Assembly (NCBI GenBank): GCA_029856145.1
Contig: JAHQWK010000001.1
Span: forward strand, 1 to 64,000
Length of the DNA: 64,000 bases
From: Promethearchaeia archaeon
GTDB lineage: Archaea; Asgardarchaeota; Lokiarchaeia; Sigyniarchaeales; SOKP01
Direction: 5' to 3'
Both the position numbers and the translations under genes were made by a program. Under the pieces are notes generated by a model that did not search any database, was not told the DNA's origin, and worked only from the letters and a program-made list of their open reading frames with translations. Position 1 is the first letter of the stretch, and each line of letters begins with the position of its first letter. Shown here one piece after another: positions 8,764-18,019 of this stretch.

Positions 8764-8974
8764 GTTTTATACCCCAAGCATGATATTTATGAAAATATAG
8801 GTTTATAAATTTATTCTCTATAATTTTTTGTCTTCTTTTTCAAACGAAAAAAAATGATCTTATCAGAAATAAGTGTATTATGGATTTAGGAAATAAATCT
8901 AAAGATCTGAGAGGAGATGACTCTGTCGTATTATCTTCATATTACTTTCATATATTATTCTGATATCGTTCTCG

Positions 8975-8984
8975 TATTATAAAG
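8975..8984 (+). promoter_or_regulatory. TATA-like element upstream of ftsZ
   Basis: TATTATAAAG lies about 35 nt before the TTG start at 9015. At the usual archaeal spacing, transcription would begin near 9005-9010, leaving a leader of only about 5-10 nt. This agrees with the absence of a clear ribosome site. Confidence 0.4.
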
Positions 8985-9014
8985 CATATAACTCATTTTT
9001 TGTGATGATGTCTA

Positions 9015-10166
9015 TTGAGTGATGATATTTTTGATTTAGTTGAATTGGCTAAAAAAAGATCCTCAGTAAGAGAAAGGTTTAATGAAATAGCGCAAAATAA
9101 CCAAAATCCTAATTCAAATCCCAGTTGCGATGATGACCAATTTTTAGCAGATCTATTAAAAGTTTTAAAAATTAAAACATTAGTAGTTGGTGTTGGTGGA
9201 GCCGGAAATAATACAGTTTCTCGCTTAGATGATATGGGTATCAATCATGCTGAAACTATAAATATTAATACTGATGCTCATGACCTATATTATTCAAGTT
9301 CAAAACTTAAAATATTAATTGGAAAAGAGCAATGTAATGGACTAGGATCAGGAAACGATCCTAAAATTGGAGCTAAAGCAGCAGAAGAAGATCGCGAAAG
9401 GTTAAATCAAACATTACGTGCAGATATTATTTTTTTAACATGTGGTTTAGGTGGTGGAACAGGTACTGGAGCCGCTCCTGTTATTGCTGAAGAAGCAAAA
9501 AAAAATAATGCTATAGTTGTTACTTTTTGCTCGCTTCCATTTAACTCTGAAGGTAAACAACGATCAGCAAGAGCTCAACTAGGTTTAAAAAACCTTGCTA
9601 AATATTCTGATTTTCTAATTCCAATTCCAAATGATAACTTGTTAGGAATTGTCGGAAAAATCCCTATGATAACAGGGTTTAAAATTATGGATGAAATTTT
9701 AATAAGAAATATAGGGGAAGTTGTGAATTTAATCAATAATTGTGGTTTAGTCAACATTGATTTTGCAGATGTGAAAAAGACCTTGTTGGAAAACCCAAAT
9801 GGAAAATACCCTTCTGGATTAGTGGGAATAGCCGAATGTTTAGGCGAAGAATCAGATTTAATTGAAAAAGCAAAGTTAGCTCTAAATAATCCTCTTTTAA
9901 AGCCAGATCCTAGCCAAGTGAATAGATGTTTGGTATCTGTTACTGGTGATCATACCTTAACATTATCTAAAGTTGATAAAGTTGTATCAACCATATCAAA
10001 TATGATCCCCGAGGAAGCTCAATTAAAATTTGGTGTCCAAAACAAGCCTGATATGGGGTCGAAAATAAAAATAATGGTCTTGGCAAATGGGCCGGTATCA
10101 CCATATGTACGAGCTGCCGTGGATTCAGATATTCATTTCACACCAACAAGTATAGTAGGGTTTTAA
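9015..10166 (+). CDS. ftsZ: Cell division protein FtsZ
   Basis: The 383-residue protein is a tubulin-superfamily GTPase with the glycine-rich loop GVGGAGNNTVSRL (about residue 58) and the tubulin signature GLGGGTGTGAAPV (about 150). It polymerises at the division site. The N-terminal 50 residues are a linker typical of archaeal FtsZ. TTG at 9015 is the only in-frame start before the first domain; ATG codons at 9005 and 9008 read into a TGA after a few codons. No accessory division gene (SepF, ESCRT) adjoins it in this window. The C-terminus stops soon after the tubulin C domain, without an obvious long tail. Confidence 0.93.
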   Translation: MSDDIFDLVELAKKRSSVRERFNEIAQNNQNPNSNPSCDDDQFLADLLKVLKIKTLVVGVGGAGNNTVSRLDDMGINHAETININTDAHDLYYSSSKLKILIGKEQCNGLGSGNDPKIGAKAAEEDRERLNQTLRADIIFLTCGLGGGTGTGAAPVIAEEAKKNNAIVVTFCSLPFNSEGKQRSARAQLGLKNLAKYSDFLIPIPNDNLLGIVGKIPMITGFKIMDEILIRNIGEVVNLINNCGLVNIDFADVKKTLLENPNGKYPSGLVGIAECLGEESDLIEKAKLALNNPLLKPDPSQVNRCLVSVTGDHTLTLSKVDKVVSTISNMIPEEAQLKFGVQNKPDMGSKIKIMVLANGPVSPYVRAAVDSDIHFTPTSIVGF

Positions 10167-10242
10167 AAAAAAAATGAACTATTCTTCCACCAATCCTTAA
10201 AGATTTATCTAATTTTATTCATTTTCAATTACAATTACAATT

Positions 10243-10252
10243 AAATATATAA
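10243..10252 (+). promoter_or_regulatory. TATA-like element before the flavin-binding gene
   Basis: AAATATATAA sits 13-22 nt before the ATG at 10265 and overlaps the alternative GTG at 10253. A start inside a TATA box is unlikely, so this favours ATG 10265, or ATG 10280 if transcription starts near 10272. Confidence 0.4.
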
Positions 10253-10264
10253 GTGATTTTAAGA

Positions 10265-10711
10265 ATGAGTAAGCAAAAAATGTCTGAGGAAGATCTTAAA
10301 AAAGAAATCCGTAATTTTTTAGATAAAAGGAAGGTATTAGTTCTCTGTACTTGTGGTAATAACATTCCTCGTGCAACTCCAATGGATTTTTATACAGAGA
10401 AAGATAGTTTTAATATCTATGTAGGGCCCGCTCCAGGAAGAAAAATAAAAAATATGGAAGAAAATCCAAATATTAGCATTGGGATATATACACCAATGTC
10501 AGAGGGTAAAATACAAGGAATGCAAATAACAACTTCAGGTAAAGATAGATTGGTATTTTTAAAAGAAGGAGATGAAGAATTCAAAAAAGCTCAAAAAATT
10601 GTACGAGGAAAGAGAAAATTGATTTTAAAGATAATACCTGAAAAAATTGAACTTCTTGATTATGATTTTATAAAAAACGGCTATTCAAGACTTCAGGTTT
10701 TAGAATTATGA
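10265..10711 (+). CDS. Pyridoxamine 5'-phosphate oxidase-like FMN-binding protein
   Basis: About 148 residues forming a split-barrel flavin-binding domain: VLVLCTCGNNIPRATPMDFY near the start, FNIYVGPAPGRKIKNMEENP in the middle and MQITTSGKDRL later. This pattern matches the PNPOx-like superfamily, small dimers that bind FMN, F420 or heme and often reduce or sequester them. The cofactor cannot be told from this sequence. ATG 10265 is preferred over the GTG at 10253 because the latter falls inside the TATA box. It is convergent with the permease gene downstream. Confidence 0.7.
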   Translation: MSKQKMSEEDLKKEIRNFLDKRKVLVLCTCGNNIPRATPMDFYTEKDSFNIYVGPAPGRKIKNMEENPNISIGIYTPMSEGKIQGMQITTSGKDRLVFLKEGDEEFKKAQKIVRGKRKLILKIIPEKIELLDYDFIKNGYSRLQVLEL

Positions 10712-10732
10712 AAAAAAATGATTTTAAATCTC

Positions 10733-12028
10733 TTAACTTAAAATTAAAGTGTAAATCATTGTATATCCCAATATAATGAAGAAGTGAATCATTGCGAAAA
10801 ATGCACCATTTTTTAGTAGCCGCTTGTAATCCAAATTCGCCACTTTGTATTTTTTAGCCAATGACAGGGTGAGAAGATCACATGCAGAACCTTGCGGTAA
10901 AAAATTACCTGCCATATTAACACCGCTTATGAAAGCAATGATGATCGGGTTAGGAAAGAAACCTTCTCCTATGAAAGCCGAAATAATCGGGAGAAGGATG
11001 ATGGTAACGGGTGTACCCGCAAGAAATGCGGATAAGAAAGAAGACAGGCTTAATGTTAACAACACGGCGAAATAAATGTTGTAATTTAATAAGTTTACCA
11101 AACCTGTGGAGATCAACTCTGAAAAGCCGAAATATGATAAAGAATTCGAAAGAATGAATAAAATTGCAAATAGAATGATGATTCTCCACTCGATATCGTT
11201 TATAAGATCTGAGAATTTAGTTTTCTTAGAGTGAATAAGAAGAAAAATTGCTGCAGATATGATCGCGACAAGGGCAGGTTCGAATCCTAATAACATGAAC
11301 GCGAAAGTGGTTAGAATAATGATAATTGTTACTAAAAAGTACTTTTTATTCTCGATCACAATTCCCGGGTCGAGCATTGATAATAGTATCTTCTTGTTTT
11401 TTTCAGTTGGTTTTTCTTCTTTTTTCAATATGAACCGATCCATCAAGAAAATGGTGGATATAAACGTGATTATAAACAAAATACCCATATTGGCAAGATA
11501 CTGACCAAAACCCCACCCAAATTCCTGGCCGATTATCAAATTTTTTAAGCTCGAGATAGGCGTGAGTATTGCACCAATGTTTATAGTTATGGTCATCCCC
11601 ATCATGTAGGTGCCAGCAGGTATCTCTAAAACTCGGCATGTCCTGTAGATCAATGGAATCAATATCAATGAGAGGGTTAAATCCTCGATAAAGGCAACCA
11701 TAATACCTGTAAACATGCAAATCATATAAAAAAATAAACGGTTATTCCCTTTCGTTATATGAATCGATTTGATCGCGATATATTCTAAAACCCGGTTATC
11801 AGTTGCAAAATAAATGATTATCTGCATGGCAAATATGAAGATTAATGTGTTAAAATTGATAAATCCAAGAATTTCTTCCTTTCCAACATTAGTAAGTGTG
11901 AGCATTGAAACTACTACGATGGCTCCTATGATTAGTGCAATAGGAAAATAATCGAACTTAGATTGAGAAAAAAAAGCCATCAATATGGCAAATAAAACCA
12001 ATATCAACAATATTGCGGGTAAGTTCAT
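10733..12028 (-). CDS. ArsB/NhaD-type ion permease
   Basis: The 431-residue protein is strongly hydrophobic with about 11-12 transmembrane helices. It has the repeated architecture of the ion transporter superfamily, including the motif GNFLPQGSACDLLTLSLA near the C-terminus and MTITINIGAILTPISS mid-protein. The substrate (arsenite, sodium/proton or dicarboxylate) cannot be fixed. A clear paralog lies at 54378-55733 with the same GNFLPQGSA end motif. The coding sequence has more G/C-containing codons (for example GCG, CGG, ATC) than its neighbours by eye, which may point to recent acquisition. The gene is single, with no adjacent arsenic regulator. Confidence 0.8.
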   Translation of the reverse strand: MNLPAILLILVLFAILMAFFSQSKFDYFPIALIIGAIVVVSMLTLTNVGKEEILGFINFNTLIFIFAMQIIIYFATDNRVLEYIAIKSIHITKGNNRLFFYMICMFTGIMVAFIEDLTLSLILIPLIYRTCRVLEIPAGTYMMGMTITINIGAILTPISSLKNLIIGQEFGWGFGQYLANMGILFIITFISTIFLMDRFILKKEEKPTEKNKKILLSMLDPGIVIENKKYFLVTIIIILTTFAFMLLGFEPALVAIISAAIFLLIHSKKTKFSDLINDIEWRIIILFAILFILSNSLSYFGFSELISTGLVNLLNYNIYFAVLLTLSLSSFLSAFLAGTPVTIILLPIISAFIGEGFFPNPIIIAFISGVNMAGNFLPQGSACDLLTLSLAKKYKVANLDYKRLLKNGAFFAMIHFFIILGYTMIYTLILS

Positions 12029-12187
12029 TCAATAAAAAGAAATGGTTTTTATTTTAAAAAGTATCCTTAGTATTACTTTAATAAGATAATATTCCTCTTG
12101 ACCATTGAACAAAACGCAAATTAGTGTTCACTGTTAACATTCTAGACTTCAGTTTTAGAATTATATAAAAAAATAAAATTATTAATT

Positions 12188-12490
12188 TTAAAGGAGAAGT
12201 TTAATTGCTTCTTCAGCATCCATTAATGTTTCAGCATAGTATCTATAACCCTCTACTGAAGCGTATAAAATATATCTTTTACCAAGTGCTTTCAGCGTTT
12301 CCATTATTTTATCATCCGGACATTCGTACACGGCATATGTTTTATAATGACCATCTGAAGACACTGTTGTCCAATGATGTACTTTTTTTACGAAATCGGG
12401 GTATGCTGGTTTATCTTTTGACATATATACTTTCAGTAATTCTTTAGCCTTATTTGGCGGGTACCAACCTGTAACTAACATATGAGCCAT
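12188..12490 (-). CDS. Small alpha/beta protein of unknown function
   Basis: The 100-residue protein has mixed alpha/beta character with aromatic motifs (GWYPPNKAKELL, HHWTTVSSDGHYKTYAVYEC, GYRYYAET). The pattern of two strand-helix units suggests a ferredoxin-like (dimeric alpha-beta barrel) fold, but I do not recognise the family. A ribosome-site-like GGTAG lies before the ATG. It is monocistronic between a permease and a gene with an apparent ATT start. There are no cysteines that suggest metal binding apart from a single one. Confidence 0.6.
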   Translation of the reverse strand: MAHMLVTGWYPPNKAKELLKVYMSKDKPAYPDFVKKVHHWTTVSSDGHYKTYAVYECPDDKIMETLKALGKRYILYASVEGYRYYAETLMDAEEAIKLLL

Positions 12491-12620
12491 TTGATTTCTA
12501 CCTCATTTTATATTTCAAAATTAGACTTTATTGTAAGTAAAAATTAATTCTATTGTTTAAAAGCTTTACCTACAAACTGCTACTGAAAAAACTACTATAA
12601 ATTACACAATACCTAAATAA

Positions 12621-12648
12621 GAAAATGAGTAATAAAATTGTTAAGAAA
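12621..12648. repeat. Direct repeat copy 1 (28 bp, diverged flanks)
   Basis: Matches 13509-13536 at 26 of 28 positions by eye (core AATAAAATTGTTAAGAAA). Weaker similarity continues about 25 bp on each side, for example a shared TAATTCTTTT. The two copies flank the gene at 12750-13262. Confidence 0.6.
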
Positions 12649-12749
12649 AAATAAGTCCTAAATGGAATTTAGATATATAATTCTAATTCTTTTAATTATA
12701 TCATAAATTGTGTAAATCTTCATATTTTAGATAAAAAAGTATTCTAAGA

Positions 12750-13262
12750 TTATTGTTCTTTACTAAGACGTTTTAGCTCATATTTTTTTAATTTTGCTAG
12801 ACCTTTATTTGTGAGCTTTATTTTTCTCTTTGTACTCTTACCATCAGTATTCTGATTTTCCTCTAACCACTTTTCTTTTTTCTCAATTAAGATTGGACGA
12901 AATCTTGCGACGAATTCTTGTTTTCGTTTTTTAAAATCTTCTGTAGATTCGCCCTCTTTAAATCTATAAAACTCGTAAGTGAAACCCTTTACATTAATAA
13001 CCGTTCTTCTAGTTATTTTTATTATTGAATCAACATCATCCCATAGGGTATAATCAGAAATTATTGGATTTCCCTTGGTATAAATATCAGGATATACATG
13101 TGCTATGCCATTATTTGATATTAATATGTGTGAAACCCAATTATAAGTCTTATTTCCATAAATTATATTTCCTTTACATAAAGTACTATATACTATTTCA
13201 TCTCCCTCTGGAATAGTCGACTTAAGGTTTGAATATTCAATAGGTACTAAAAAATCTGAAAT
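12750..13262 (-). CDS. Unidentified protein with apparent ATT start codon
   Basis: A 171-codon frame closes at TAA 12750-12752. It is open back to an in-frame TAA just upstream of GAGGAG, and contains no ATG, GTG or TTG before the conserved-looking body. The likely start is ATT 13260-13262 (or ATC 13263-13265), 8 or 5 nt after GGAG at 13271-13274. The product (about 170 residues) has a beta-rich N-terminal half (FLVPIEYSNL, NWVSHILISNNG) and a very basic C-terminus (KRKIKLTNKGLAKLKKYELKR). The length of open frame in such AT-rich DNA supports it being real. I do not recognise the family. A sequencing or assembly change at the start is the alternative. Confidence 0.6.
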   Translation of the reverse strand: MSDFLVPIEYSNLKSTIPEGDEIVYSTLCKGNIIYGNKTYNWVSHILISNNGIAHVYPDIYTKGNPIISDYTLWDDVDSIIKITRRTVINVKGFTYEFYRFKEGESTEDFKKRKQEFVARFRPILIEKKEKWLEENQNTDGKSTKRKIKLTNKGLAKLKKYELKRLSKEQ

Positions 13263-13265
13263 GAT

Positions 13266-13615
13266 ATGATCTCCTCTTTAATTTAATTTTGTTTTTATCT
13301 TTTTTGTAAGTTAAACCATTTCTAGTAAGTAATTATCTAAAATTAGATAAGTATATAAATTTATTTTTATTGGTATGAACGTCTAGAAATTGATCCTCTT
13401 TAGTGTGAGAAAGATCTAGAAGATTAAATTTTATTATTAGATAATATATTCTTTTAGTCTTTAATCTCTCACTGGATTATAATAACTAATTATATAATTC
13501 TTAATTCAGAAAATGTATAATAAAATTGTTAAGAAATGATATATTAAATGAAATTATTATAGGAGAATCATAATTCTTTTATTTATTATTTAAAATAGTT
13601 TTAGATTGTCATAAT
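13266..13615. other. Intergenic gap before alaS
   Basis: About 350 bp without a gene. It holds the ribosome site of the leftward ATT-start gene, a TATA-like GTATATAAAT near 13351, an interrupted inverted repeat (GTGAGA at 13405 with AGATTAAA at 13421, against TTTAATCTCTCAC at 13460-13472) and direct repeat copy 2. No RNA gene is recognisable. Confidence 0.5.
13509..13536. repeat. Direct repeat copy 2 (28 bp, diverged flanks)
   Basis: Partner of the copy at 12621-12648, in the same orientation about 888 bp away, with two mismatches in 28. It lies in the alaS upstream region. Confidence 0.6.
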
Positions 13616-16591
13616 TTGATAAAAGTGCTCTCAGATAAAGAACAGTTAGAACTTAAGGATGCTCACACAGATAAAGAGTTAAAGCAAGTTTTTAAAATAA
13701 TTGCCTCAAAAAATCCGGAATCTTACTTTCCTACTAAGGAACTTAAAGGATTGGGGTATATAAGAAAAAAATGCGAATGCTGCGGCACATTTTTCTGGAC
13801 TACACTTAAAGATAGGGAGGTATGTGGAGATCCTGCATGTTCAGGAGGTTTTCAAGTTGTAGTTGATAACCCTTCTAAAATAAAATTATCTTTTATTGGT
13901 GTTTGGGAAAAAATCGTTGAGATTCTAGAACCTCGAGGTTATGTTCCAATTAAAAGATATCCCTGTGTAGCTCGATGGAACCCAACATCAGAGTTTACAA
14001 TTGCCTCTATATCAGCATTTCAGCCTTATGTAATAACTGGAGAAGTAGAACCACCAGCTAAAAAGCTTGTAATCCCTCAATTTTGTTTAAGATTTAACGA
14101 TATTGAGAACGTTGGTGTTACTGGAAGCCATTGTACTGGGTTTGTAATGATAGGTCAACATGCTTTTGTATCTCCAGAAGAATGGGATCAAGATCAACTT
14201 TTCATGGATATACATGATTTTATTCATAAAGGAGTAGGACTTCCTTTAGAAGAAATCACAATTCATGAAGATTCATGGGCAGGTGGTGGTTCTTTTGGCT
14301 GTAGTCTCGAATTTTTCAGCAGGGGTGTAGAAATGTTCAATCAAGTATATACAATGTTTGAACAGACTCTTGAAGGCCCAAAGGAACTAAAACTAAAAGT
14401 TCTTGATATGGGACTTGGTCAAGACCGTGTTGCATGGTTTTCTCAAGGTACACCTAACATTTATGAAGCGATTTTTCCATATGTTTTATCAAAATTAAGG
14501 GATATTACGAAAATCGAATTAGAATTAGAGTTATATGATCAATTTTCTCAATATTCAGCTTATTTAAATATCGATGAAGTAGATGATATGGATGAAGCTT
14601 GGCAGCGAGTTGCTAAAGAATTGAATATTAGTGTAAAGGAACTCAGAAATAAAATAATGCCTATGACTGCTCTTTACTCTATCGCTGAACACGCGCGTAG
14701 CTTATTATTTGCTATTAATGATGGAAAGTTACCTTCTAATGTTGGTGGAGGGTATAATTTGAGAGTTATTTTCAGACGTGCTATAAGTTTTATCGATAAA
14801 TTCAAGTGGGATATTGATATGGCTAATGTATGTGTCTGGCATGCTAAAGAATTAAAAGGTATATTTCCAGAAGTATCTGAACATTTGGATGAAATTAGAG
14901 AAATACTGGATGTCGAGAGAGAGAAATTTTATGCTACTAAGAAAAAAGCGGGAAAAATTTTAGAAAAAATGCTGAAAAAGGGGGAAGTTTCTACTAAAAA
15001 ACTTATAGAGTTATATGATTCTAACGGAATAAGTCCTGATATGGTAAAATCAACAGCTAAAAAATATGGGATGAAAGTAAACATTCCAGATGATTTTTAT
15101 AAATTAGTAGTTGAAAGACATGAAATAACTGAGCAAGATCATGCCACAAGAAAAGAAGTCGAATTAGATTTAGAAGTAATCCCTGAAACAAAATCTCTCT
15201 ACTATTATGACTATACCGATACTTCTAATGAAGCGAAAGTTTTGAAAATCATTGATAAAATGGTTGTTTTGGATAAAACAGTTACATATCCTACTTCTGG
15301 AGGTCAACTTCATGATGTAGGAACGATAAATGGGCAAAACTTCTCTGATGCTTTTAAACAAGGTAATTATACCGTTCATGTTATGGATGATAAACCTAAT
15401 TTTACGGAGGGAGACACCGTTAAAGTAGAAGTTGATAAAGATTGGCGTATTCAACTCTCCCAACATCACACAGCTACTCACATCGTAAACGCAGCAGCAC
15501 GAGACGTTTTAGGAAGCCATGTGAATCAAGCAGGAGCTAAAAAAACATTAAAAAACTCTCACTTAGATATAACTCATTATGAACAAATTCCAAGAGATAA
15601 ACTTCTTGAAATTGAAAAGAAAGCAAATCAAATAGTTGTTGAAGGCATAGATATTCATCTAGACTTCATACCTCGTGCTGAAGCAGAACAACAATATGGT
15701 ATGACAATATATCAAGGAGGAGCTGTGCCTGGGAAAAATTTAAGAATTGTTGAGATACCTGGGGTAGATGTAGAAGCTTGTGGGGGCACACATTTAAATA
15801 ATACTTCAGAAACAGGTTACATCCATATTACAAAATCACAAAAAATTCAAGATGGTATTGTAAGACTTACATTCACCGCTGGTAAGGCTACAAACAAGTT
15901 AAAAGAAAAACATAAAAGAATTCTTGATGAATTAAAGGTTATTTTGAATGTTGATCGTAAGCAACTCGTGGACCGTGTAAAAGAATTATTTGAAAAGTGG
16001 AAAAACATAAATAAAGCATTAAAATCTGGTAAAGTAGATGAAAATGATTTACAATTAACTTCCTCTGAAACATTTGAAGGTGACGTACTATCAGAAATTT
16101 CTCAATTTTTAAATACCAAGAAAGATGATGTTCCAAATAAAATTCAAAAGCTTAACGATGAATGGAAAGAGGGAAAACAAAAATTATCTGAAATCAAGAA
16201 TTTGTTTAGCGATAAAGCGATTGAAAAAAGGATAAAAAATGCTTGGATTTATCATAGTATTAAATTAATTTTTGAATCTATAGAAGGGTTAACTCAAAAT
16301 GATGTAAAAAATTTAAGTCAAAATATCCTAAAGAAAGATCCAAATATTATCATATTTATAACAAATCAAAGTGAAAAAGGCATAATGCTTATGGGTATGT
16401 CAGGTAGTAAATTACCATTAGAGTTAGATATTAATATTGGTAATATTGTCTCAACAGTAGTTGAACATTATAGCGGAAAGGGAGGCGGTAAATACGATTT
16501 TGGGCAAGGATTCATAACTAAAAAAGGAGTAAATTCTACAGATGTTTTGAATCATATAAAAGATAAATATTTTAAAGTCAAAAAAAAATAA
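13616..16591 (+). CDS. alaS: Alanyl-tRNA synthetase (archaeal type)
   Basis: The 991-residue protein charges tRNA-Ala. It has the archaeal N-terminal zinc-binding extension (CECCGTFFWTTL and a later CGDPACSGG), the class II catalytic core with GGGSFGCSLEF and GLGQDRVAW, and an editing domain with HHTATH near residue 618 and CGGTH near 722 that clears mischarged Ser or Gly. The C-terminal glycine-rich region (GKGGGKYDFGQG) is the C-Ala domain. Length is slightly above the usual 900-950 for archaea. The start is TTG 13616, with GTG 13625 as an alternative. All catalytic and editing motifs look intact. Confidence 0.96.
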   Translation: MIKVLSDKEQLELKDAHTDKELKQVFKIIASKNPESYFPTKELKGLGYIRKKCECCGTFFWTTLKDREVCGDPACSGGFQVVVDNPSKIKLSFIGVWEKIVEILEPRGYVPIKRYPCVARWNPTSEFTIASISAFQPYVITGEVEPPAKKLVIPQFCLRFNDIENVGVTGSHCTGFVMIGQHAFVSPEEWDQDQLFMDIHDFIHKGVGLPLEEITIHEDSWAGGGSFGCSLEFFSRGVEMFNQVYTMFEQTLEGPKELKLKVLDMGLGQDRVAWFSQGTPNIYEAIFPYVLSKLRDITKIELELELYDQFSQYSAYLNIDEVDDMDEAWQRVAKELNISVKELRNKIMPMTALYSIAEHARSLLFAINDGKLPSNVGGGYNLRVIFRRAISFIDKFKWDIDMANVCVWHAKELKGIFPEVSEHLDEIREILDVEREKFYATKKKAGKILEKMLKKGEVSTKKLIELYDSNGISPDMVKSTAKKYGMKVNIPDDFYKLVVERHEITEQDHATRKEVELDLEVIPETKSLYYYDYTDTSNEAKVLKIIDKMVVLDKTVTYPTSGGQLHDVGTINGQNFSDAFKQGNYTVHVMDDKPNFTEGDTVKVEVDKDWRIQLSQHHTATHIVNAAARDVLGSHVNQAGAKKTLKNSHLDITHYEQIPRDKLLEIEKKANQIVVEGIDIHLDFIPRAEAEQQYGMTIYQGGAVPGKNLRIVEIPGVDVEACGGTHLNNTSETGYIHITKSQKIQDGIVRLTFTAGKATNKLKEKHKRILDELKVILNVDRKQLVDRVKELFEKWKNINKALKSGKVDENDLQLTSSETFEGDVLSEISQFLNTKKDDVPNKIQKLNDEWKEGKQKLSEIKNLFSDKAIEKRIKNAWIYHSIKLIFESIEGLTQNDVKNLSQNILKKDPNIIIFITNQSEKGIMLMGMSGSKLPLELDINIGNIVSTVVEHYSGKGGGKYDFGQGFITKKGVNSTDVLNHIKDKYFKVKKK

Positions 16592-16852
16592 ATAACAATC
16601 CTTTTTTGAACAATTCATTTTTTCTATATAGACTATATAGACTTTATATAATATGACGAGAATGCTTAAAACACTAAATTTTTTAATAATAATTAAGGAA
16701 GTAAAGAAAAACTATATATTAAAAATGTTTAATCAGATGTCATGGACCTTATTGGGTCAAAAGGAAGATTATATTAAATTAAAAAAAGAGGTATAGTGCA
16801 AATACCTCTCGAGAAATCAATTAAAATTACAAATTTGGAGGAGAAGAAAATT

Positions 16853-17035
16853 ATGAAGACTGTATATAAAGAGTTTTGTTGCACACAATGTGGAAAATTA
16901 CGCTATATTAACGTTAATGGTATCTGTTTTGATTGTAGTAATGAAAACACTTTAGTATCATTAGCAAAACAGCGTAAATTACAGTCAAAACTCAATATTT
17001 CAATGGAATCTCTCAGTCTAGAGAGTTATAACTAA
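16853..17035 (+). CDS. Small zinc-knuckle protein
   Basis: A 60-residue product from ATG 16853, preceded 11 nt upstream by GGAGG. An in-frame GTG at 16796 would add 19 residues and also has a short ribosome-like GAGG. It has two CxxC pairs (CTQCGKLRY and CFDC) about 14 residues apart, forming a single zinc ribbon, then a polar tail. It is probably a small zinc-binding protein that contacts nucleic acid or another protein. No family is recognised. It follows alaS on the same strand after a gap of about 260 bp. Confidence 0.6.
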   Translation: MKTVYKEFCCTQCGKLRYINVNGICFDCSNENTLVSLAKQRKLQSKLNISMESLSLESYN

Positions 17036-17197
17036 ATCTTTTTTTGAATTGTATTTTATTTAAAATTTTAAAGATTGTACTTTTTCTTTATGCTTTTTTT
17101 ATCAAAAACATTTTAAATTTAACACTTATTATTAAATTTATATTTAATAGAAAATCTCTTCTAATTTATAAGTATAATTTGAGAGGGTGCTTAATAA

Positions 17198-18019
17198 TTG
17201 GTTGAATTAATACATATCAGTGACCTCCATTACGGAAGTGAATTCCGAGAGGACCTTATTGAAAATATTATTAGTTATATTGATAAGACTCGCCCCGATG
17301 CAGTAATTTGTACAGGAGATATTGTACATAAAGGAAGGGTTGTTCAATTTAAGAAGTTTCAACCTTATCTTGATCGAATAAGAGAAATCTCTAACTTTAT
17401 AGCAGTACCAGGGAACCATGACGTGAAAAACTCAGGTATAATATTCTTTGAGAAAATTATTGGCCCTAGACGCTCACGATTACTTCTTGAGGATAAGGAT
17501 ACTATTATTGTTGGAGTATGTTCCGCTAGAGATGATATGGCAGAAGGAAGGATTGGGGATGAGCAATTGGATTGGTTAGGTCGCCAATTTAATAAGAATT
17601 TAGAAAATAGAATAATGGCATTACATCACCATCTAATCCCTATTCCAATGTCAGGACAAAAATTCACAACAGTTCGGGATGCTGGAGAAATTTTAGAATT
17701 CACCCAATTATTTGAAATAGATTTAGTTTTAATGGGGCATCGTCACGTTCCTCATGCTTATACAATTTCTTGGAAGAATTCATCAAGTACAACTTTTCTT
17801 TATAGTGGTACTTCGACTTCAAACAAAGTACGTGCTGATGATTCACCCAGTTTTAATCGTATTTATCTTGATGAGGGCGATTTAGAGGTTTATATAGTCA
17901 ATTCAACAAATCTTGAGGAGACATTATTATTGGAACGTAAAGAACATCATACAGAATTTATTAGGCCAAGGAAAACAAGAATTGAACATCTGCTTGCATC
18001 ATCAGTATGGGATGAATAA
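17198..18019 (+). CDS. Metallophosphoesterase (calcineurin-like)
   Basis: The 273-residue protein has the full metallophosphoesterase motif set: HISDLHYG at residues 5-12, VICTGDIVHKG near 38, VPGNHD near 68, HHHL near 144 and GHRHVPHA near 182. It is a two-metal phosphodiesterase or phosphatase; the substrate is unknown. Translation begins at TTG 17198 after GAGAGGGTG. Its stop overlaps the start of the downstream Nudix gene by 8 nt, so the two are translationally coupled and probably act in the same nucleotide or phosphodiester turnover. Confidence 0.85.
   Translation: MVELIHISDLHYGSEFREDLIENIISYIDKTRPDAVICTGDIVHKGRVVQFKKFQPYLDRIREISNFIAVPGNHDVKNSGIIFFEKIIGPRRSRLLLEDKDTIIVGVCSARDDMAEGRIGDEQLDWLGRQFNKNLENRIMALHHHLIPIPMSGQKFTTVRDAGEILEFTQLFEIDLVLMGHRHVPHAYTISWKNSSSTTFLYSGTSTSNKVRADDSPSFNRIYLDEGDLEVYIVNSTNLEETLLLERKEHHTEFIRPRKTRIEHLLASSVWDE

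Noticed and set aside
9005..9022. ATG at 9005 as the ftsZ start.
   Set aside because: It is out of frame and stops after five codons; kept as a micro-ORF observation only.
13405..13472. Inverted repeat in the alaS upstream gap.
   Set aside because: The left arm is interrupted by ten bases and the loop is long; not a convincing terminator or RNA structure without folding data.
16624..16645. Short tandem TATATAGAC copies upstream of the zinc-knuckle gene.
   Set aside because: Only two units in AT-rich DNA; no function suggested.
16653..16796. A 47-codon open frame between alaS and the zinc-knuckle gene.
   Set aside because: A TATA-like ACTTTATATAATA lies at its start, so transcription would begin after the ATG. 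No ribosome site or conserved pattern was seen.
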